DNA from: an uncultured Prevotellaceae bacterium
Lineage (GTDB): Bacteria; Bacteroidota; Bacteroidia; Bacteroidales; Bacteroidaceae
NCBI GenBank assembly: GCA_946407895.1
Contig: CAMJQA010000017.1
Coordinates: 1-56,139 of the forward strand
Direction: 5' to 3'
DNA length: 56,139 nt
In this document: positions 52,601 through 56,139 of the stretch, piece by piece
Layout of the letters: every line of letters begins with the position of its first letter
Position numbering within the stretch: the first letter of the stretch is position 1
The notes under the pieces: model-generated
Told to the model about the DNA's origin: nothing
What the model saw: only the letters and a program-made list of their open reading frames with translations
Database searches by the model: none
Position numbers and translations under genes: made by a program

Positions 52601-52700
52601 GCTGACGCTTGTGGTCGGCATGACGGCGGGCACGCTGGTCAGCCTCTTCTTCGTGCCCATGCTGTACTTTGTCATATACCGCCGGCATGCGCATCAGTAA
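49644..52700 (+). CDS. RND efflux permease 1
   Basis: 1018 residues, full family length with 12 membrane helices in two halves and two large periplasmic loops. N-terminal MLNRIIERPIAVTMCIIALAVMGLLALRYIPVSLMPDIDIPQITVQ is typical. Helix 4 contains GMIVDNSIIVIDN with a single acidic residue, Asp403, in place of the Asp-Asp pair of AcrB. Helix 10-11 region: GLIVMSGIIINDSILKVDTINRRRREG. It is a proton-driven exporter of toxic compounds, metals or envelope lipids; the substrate is unknown. Its end overlaps the next permease by 14 bases. Confidence 0.93.
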   Translation: MLNRIIERPIAVTMCIIALAVMGLLALRYIPVSLMPDIDIPQITVQTSMPGYSAREIEHDVISPLRGRLMQVAGVKDLRSEARMDAGSVVMTFEPGSNIDLLFIEVNEKIDRAMNAMPKDMERPKVMKASAMDIPAFYLDVYLKDSGEGGTSLRFAQLGRFARGVVCKRIEQLPQTAMVDISGTVGTEIDCIPDYEKLRALGLTVNDIEAAIRRNNITLEALSVVDGLYRYNIHFDSQLLTRDDIADIYLNHQGRLLQLKDVCRIEERVAQRNGLVRHQRTDCVTMAIIKQNDAQMKDLQKSMDELLEDLRREYPDICFELTRDQTRLLSYTISNLEGNLYVGALLACLILFLFMRQWRLSLLIVLSIPLSLILTLLCFYLLGISLNIISLSGLILGVGMIVDNSIIVIDNVMQRWRGGLSLKEAVVRGTAEVFTPMLSSVLTTCSVFIPLIFLSGMAGALFYDQAMGVTIALFASLLVASAVIPVYFYNMYRRHSDGAQPREVPQTDSRWEERWLVRPYEWVMDRVLRHAGKCLLLFLCIIPATIYILKVIEKERMPHVRQSDTLMTIDWNDGISTQENDRRVGLLMKELGDAVKTSTSMIGTQEFLLPHTKDITASEAVVYMQVHSEDELDETKRKITASLEQHYPRASVEFGEPGNIYDLIFTTDETDLEIHLQDADGRRPEVLAARQFTDTLRAHFPGITLMPVVTETNIRYVADTEQMAVYKVSYEALYARMKELLSRNRIFDINDGAQSVPVVIGVREKDSRRLMAGTVRNTDGTEIPLSYLVREQQGEDFKHLQAGGGGEYYSIGLNAGDREVERVMDFVHDYVHRPQSQLSASLAGSYFSSRRMIGELSLVLSVALALLYFILAAQFESFIQPFIILLEMVVDVFCVVLVLWLLGETLNVMSMIGLIVMSGIIINDSILKVDTINRRRREGMPLLQAIIEAGHSRLRPIVMTSLTTILALLPFLQRSDMGSALQYPLSLTLVVGMTAGTLVSLFFVPMLYFVIYRRHAHQ

Positions 52701-55700
52701 CTTCACACTCCTGCTTACGCTGGTCATCCTGATGGTGATAGGCGCAGCGCTGATTCCCCGCGTTGACGTGGCCGACCGTCCGCGCCCGCGCCAGGGCAAG
52801 ACGCTGACCATCAACTTCGGCTGGCCCAAGGCGTCGGCCAAGGTGGTGGAGCAGAACGTGACCTCCAGGATCGAGGGCCTGGTGGCTGCCGTGAAGGGGG
52901 TGGAGAGCGTGGAGTCGGAATCCTACTTCGGCTCGGGCAGGGTGAGGGCGGAGCTTAAGAAGGAGGCCGACGTGTCGTCGGTGAAGTTTGAGATAGCCTC
53001 TCTGCTGAGGCAGGTTCACAAGCGGCTGCCCGAGGGCGTCGGCTACCCCACCCTGTCGGGCGGCGAGGTGGTGAGCGGGCAGCAGCGGCGCGAGGAGACC
53101 CAGCTGCTGCTCACCTACCAGGTGAATGCCGCCCTCTCGGACGAGCAGCTGAAGGAGTACATTGAGCGCAACGTGGAGCCCAGGCTGCGCCAGCTGGACG
53201 ACGTGAGGCGCGTGGAGGTGACGGGGGGCGTGAGCAAGTACATCGTCATCACCTACGACCCCTACGTGCTGGCCACGCACGGGCTGACGGCCGACGACAT
53301 CGAGACGGCCATACGCAACTTCATGGGCCGCCGCGAGGTGGTGGGCGAGGTGGAGGTGCAGGAGGAGCCGGGCGAAGAGGCGCAGGGCGCAAGGCGGCGC
53401 ACCATGTACCTGACGACGGAGAAGTTCCAGAGGCCGCTGGAGGAGATGCCCGTGGGCGTGGTCGGCGGCAAGACGATCTACCTGAACGACCTGGCCACCT
53501 ACGAGTACCGCGACCGACCGCCCGGCAGCTACTACCGGGTGAACGGGCTGAACACGATATACCTGAACATACACGTAGATGCCCAGGCCAACAAGATAAA
53601 GCTGTCGGCCAGGCTGAGGCGGCAGATGAGGGAGCTGGAGGGGCAGCTGCGCAGCGGCATCTACCTGACGCTCATCCACGATGCCGCGCAGGAGAAGGAG
53701 AGCGAGCTGCACAAGCTCGTGTGGCGCACGCTGATGTCGCTGGGCATACTGCTCGTCTTCGTGTGGCTGAGCAAGCGCAGCTGGAAGTACCTGCTCATCA
53801 TGGCGGTCACCCTGGGCGCCTGCATCCTGCTCTCCATCATGGCCTACTGGCTGCTTGACATACGCCTGCACATCTACTCGCTGGCGGGCATCACGGTGTC
53901 GCTGGGCCTCATCATCGACGCCTCGGTGGTGATGGTTGACCACTACAGCTACTACCACAACCGGCGGGCCTTCCTCTCCATCCTGGCCGCCCTGCTCACC
54001 ACCATCGGGTCGCTGGTCATCGTGTTCTGGCTGCCCGAGTTCCTGCAGCGCGACCTCTACGACTTCTCGCGCATCATCATCGTCAACCTGTCGGTGGCCC
54101 TGCTGGTGGCCTGCGTCTTCGTGCCGGCCCTCGTGGAGGAGTTCCACTATGCCAGCCGGCAGCAGGGGCGCATCAGCCGCTGGCGCCTGGCCCTGGGGTG
54201 GAAGCGCCTCTACACGCGCTACATCGCCCTGGTGCAGCGCCGCCGCTGGGTGTGGCTCGTGCTGCTGCTGATGGCTTTCGGCATACCGTTCCACGCCCTG
54301 CCGTCGAAGTGGGGGGGCCGGGAGCAGGCCCGGCCGGGGCAGGGTGAGCAGGCCGAGGCGCCGTGGTATGCCCGCGCCTACAATGCCACGCTGGGCAGCG
54401 ACTTCTTCCAGCAGAAGTGCAAGGAGCGCCTGGCCCTGGTCTTCGGCGGCACGATGCGGCTGTTTGCCCAGTCGCTGTCGGAGGATACGTACCGCAACCG
54501 CGACGAGGAGCGACAGGTGCGGCTCCACATACGGGCCCGGATGCCCCTGGGCGGCAGCGTGCAGGAGCTGAACGAGAAGGTGGCCCTGCTGGAGAACTTC
54601 CTCACGGGCTTCCCCGAGATAAAGCGCTTCGACACCCGCGTGGAGCCCTGGGGGGCCAGCATCGACGTAGACTTCCGCGAGGAGGTGCGGCAGACGGCCT
54701 TCCCCTACATGCTCGAGAACAAGGTCATAGGGCGCGTCATCAGCATCGGCGGGGCCGACTGGAGCACCCACGGCGTAAGCAAGCGCGGCTTCAGCAACGC
54801 CCTGAACCTGCAGTACCGACAGAGCCGCATCGACATATCGGGCTACAACTACGAGCGGCTGACGCGGCTGGCCGAGGACATGTGCCAGGCGATGCGCAAG
54901 AACAACCGCGTGGTGGACCTGGTCATCGAGACGCCCGACCTGGGGAACCAGGAGGACGAGTTCTACATGCGCTACGACCACGAGCGCATGGCCCTGTACG
55001 GCTTCGACCTGCCCCGCGCCCACCAGACGCTGCGCGGCATACTCTCGGGGCGCGACATAGAGCGGTACCGCGACTCGCACATGACGGCCGACATGTACCT
55101 GCAGTCCGGGGCGCGCAACAGCTTCGACCTGTGGCACCTCAAGAACGCCGCCGTCCGCGTGGGCAACGACGACGTGCGCCTGTCCGACTACATGAGCATA
55201 GAGCGGCGCCAGGCCAAGAACGTCATACCGCGGCGCAACCAGGAGTACGTGCTGCGCCTGGCCTTCAACGTGCTGGGCAGCTACAGCTACTCGAGCCGCT
55301 ACATCAAGCGCGTCACCGAGGAGTTCAACGACAAGATGCCCGTGGGCTTCCGCTGCCTGAACAGGTCGCAGGGCTGGTACCAGGACAAGGGCACGCAGTA
55401 CTGGCTGCTGGGGCTCATCGTAATCATCATCTTCTTCGTGTGCGCCATCCTGTTCGAGTCGCTGCGCCTGCCCCTGGCCATCATATCGCTCATCCCCGTG
55501 TCGTTCATAGGCACGTTCCTCACCTACTACCTCACGGGCCTGGAGTTCGGCACGGGGGGCTTTGCCTCGCTGGTCTTGCTGAGCGGACTGACGGTGAACG
55601 CCGGCATATACGTGCTGAGCGAGTACCAGGCGCAGCTGCAGTCGAGCCGGCGGCGCGGCCCCGGGCGGCAGCTGGCGGCCTACGTGCGGGCCTTCAACCA

Positions 55701-55902
55701 CAAGATAGTGGCCGTGTGGCTGACGGTGCTCTCCACCGTGCTGGGCCTTCTGCCCTTCTTCATCGACGGACGGAGCGAGCCCTTCTGGTTCTCGTTCGCC
55801 GTGGGAGCCACGGGCGGGCTGCTCTTCTCCATCCTGGCCCTGGTGCTGGCCATGCCCCTGATGCTCCGCCTCGGCGAGGGCGAGGGCGAGAACCGGGCCT
55901 AA
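52687..55902 (+). CDS. RND efflux permease 2
   Basis: About 1071 residues from ATG 52687 (MRISNFTLLLTLVILMVIGAALIPRVDV); the in-frame upstream ATG 52669 lies deeper in the preceding gene. It is a full-length second RND protein, divergent from the first. Helix 4 reads GLIIDASVVMVDH with Asp411 as sole acidic residue of the pair. The middle linker region is extended (GGREQARPGQGEQAEAPWYARAYN). Tandem non-identical permeases behind one adaptor recall MdtB/MdtC-type heterotrimers. Overlapping translation favours balanced production. Confidence 0.92.
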   Translation: MRISNFTLLLTLVILMVIGAALIPRVDVADRPRPRQGKTLTINFGWPKASAKVVEQNVTSRIEGLVAAVKGVESVESESYFGSGRVRAELKKEADVSSVKFEIASLLRQVHKRLPEGVGYPTLSGGEVVSGQQRREETQLLLTYQVNAALSDEQLKEYIERNVEPRLRQLDDVRRVEVTGGVSKYIVITYDPYVLATHGLTADDIETAIRNFMGRREVVGEVEVQEEPGEEAQGARRRTMYLTTEKFQRPLEEMPVGVVGGKTIYLNDLATYEYRDRPPGSYYRVNGLNTIYLNIHVDAQANKIKLSARLRRQMRELEGQLRSGIYLTLIHDAAQEKESELHKLVWRTLMSLGILLVFVWLSKRSWKYLLIMAVTLGACILLSIMAYWLLDIRLHIYSLAGITVSLGLIIDASVVMVDHYSYYHNRRAFLSILAALLTTIGSLVIVFWLPEFLQRDLYDFSRIIIVNLSVALLVACVFVPALVEEFHYASRQQGRISRWRLALGWKRLYTRYIALVQRRRWVWLVLLLMAFGIPFHALPSKWGGREQARPGQGEQAEAPWYARAYNATLGSDFFQQKCKERLALVFGGTMRLFAQSLSEDTYRNRDEERQVRLHIRARMPLGGSVQELNEKVALLENFLTGFPEIKRFDTRVEPWGASIDVDFREEVRQTAFPYMLENKVIGRVISIGGADWSTHGVSKRGFSNALNLQYRQSRIDISGYNYERLTRLAEDMCQAMRKNNRVVDLVIETPDLGNQEDEFYMRYDHERMALYGFDLPRAHQTLRGILSGRDIERYRDSHMTADMYLQSGARNSFDLWHLKNAAVRVGNDDVRLSDYMSIERRQAKNVIPRRNQEYVLRLAFNVLGSYSYSSRYIKRVTEEFNDKMPVGFRCLNRSQGWYQDKGTQYWLLGLIVIIIFFVCAILFESLRLPLAIISLIPVSFIGTFLTYYLTGLEFGTGGFASLVLLSGLTVNAGIYVLSEYQAQLQSSRRRGPGRQLAAYVRAFNHKIVAVWLTVLSTVLGLLPFFIDGRSEPFWFSFAVGATGGLLFSILALVLAMPLMLRLGEGEGENRA

Positions 55903-55926
55903 GATAGGGCCGGATCACGGTTCCGC

Positions 55927-56139
55927 CCTTGTGGCGACCACAAACCCCGGCAGACGGCGCCGGGACGACCTTGTGGTGACCACAAACCCCTGCAGACGGC
56001 GCCGGGGCGACCTTGTGGCGACCACAAACCCCTGCAGACGGCGCCGGGACGACCTTGTGGTGACCACAAACCCCTGCAGACGGCGCCGGGGCGACCTTGT
56101 GGCGACCACAAACCCCTGCAGACGGCGCCGGGACGACCT
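55927..56139. repeat. 42-bp tandem array with an 84-bp higher-order period
   Basis: Units start at 55927, 55969, 56011, 56053 and 56095 and run off the window at 56137. Each unit has TTGTGG-YGA-CCACAA, CTGCAG and CGGCGCCG palindromes. From the second unit on, GTGGTGACCAC units end in GGGGCGA and GTGGCGACCAC units end in GGGACGA, in strict alternation. It lies just after the efflux operon. Confidence 0.92.

Noticed and set aside
52672..55701. 1009-codon minus-strand frame
   Set aside because: Antisense of RND permease 2. His/Gln/Val-rich composition typical of a reverse-strand shadow.
54363..55907. 514-codon plus-strand frame
   Set aside because: Frame-shifted shadow of RND permease 2, Arg/Pro/Ala-rich with no domains.

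Overview
The window looks like the chromosome of a Bacteroidales bacterium. The evidence is Bacteroidetes-type promoters (TTTG about 19-20 bases before TAnnTTTG) ahead of many genes, little sign of Shine-Dalgarno sequences, many lipoproteins, and families largely confined to this phylum (SIMPL plus LpxB, DUF349 repeats, ExbB/ExbD/ExbD/TonB, DUF6261, fimbrillin-like proteins, 6-bladed propeller lipoproteins). A PorQ homologue (type IX secretion) argues for a Prevotellaceae- or Porphyromonadaceae-like organism rather than Bacteroides proper. Most coding DNA is GC-rich; the lipoprotein gene at 42435-43691 is visibly AT-richer. No species is claimed.

Layout. 1-715: edge of a possible mobile element and a truncated BRO/DinD-type gene behind a foldable leader. 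725-5096: two homologous FAS1 lipoproteins, tail to tail around a shared terminator. 5226-6173: an ATP-grasp protein. 6262-6690: heptamer and 42-bp repeat arrays. 6808-13952: a promoter-driven minus-strand operon of a DUF1680 (GH127/146-like) glycosidase and two tandem GtaA-like lipoproteins. 14045-20653: lpxB, SIMPL, DUF349, corA and an M28 peptidase. 20886-24548: a probable metal-uptake operon (Cys/His membrane protein, TonB-dependent receptor, His-rich DUF4625 lipoprotein) plus a uracil-DNA-glycosylase-like protein. 24655-27542: glutathione peroxidase and a GH3 glycosidase. 27544-29224: repeat-rich stretch around a DUF6261 gene. 29283-31600: fimbrillin-like operon with a (CT)14 tract in its leader. 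31898-35175: rsmF-like, thyA, folA, lrp/asnC. 35272-37718: exbB, a membrane protein and two exbD genes. 37766-37919: tRNA-Ser(GGA) with a duplicated 3' end. 38062-41829: tatD, polyprenyl synthase, tonB, porQ. 42047-46294: 11-bp arrays, then a propeller lipoprotein and a TlpA-like protein under near-identical promoters. 46821-55902: a four-gene RND efflux operon (TolC, adaptor, two permeases). 55927 to the end: a third long repeat array.

The least ordinary content is non-coding. A small element occurs three times (27712, 48353, 49561). Each copy has a different hairpin at the same place and a compensated base pair in a shared hairpin, which points to conserved structure. Three unrelated tandem arrays all have 41-42-bp periods (about four helical turns) with a palindrome in each unit. 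The corA leader holds an 11-codon acidic/proline peptide and two mutually exclusive RNA helices, reminiscent of magnesium-sensing leader peptides. All functional readings here come from sequence inspection and recall of families; no search was run.
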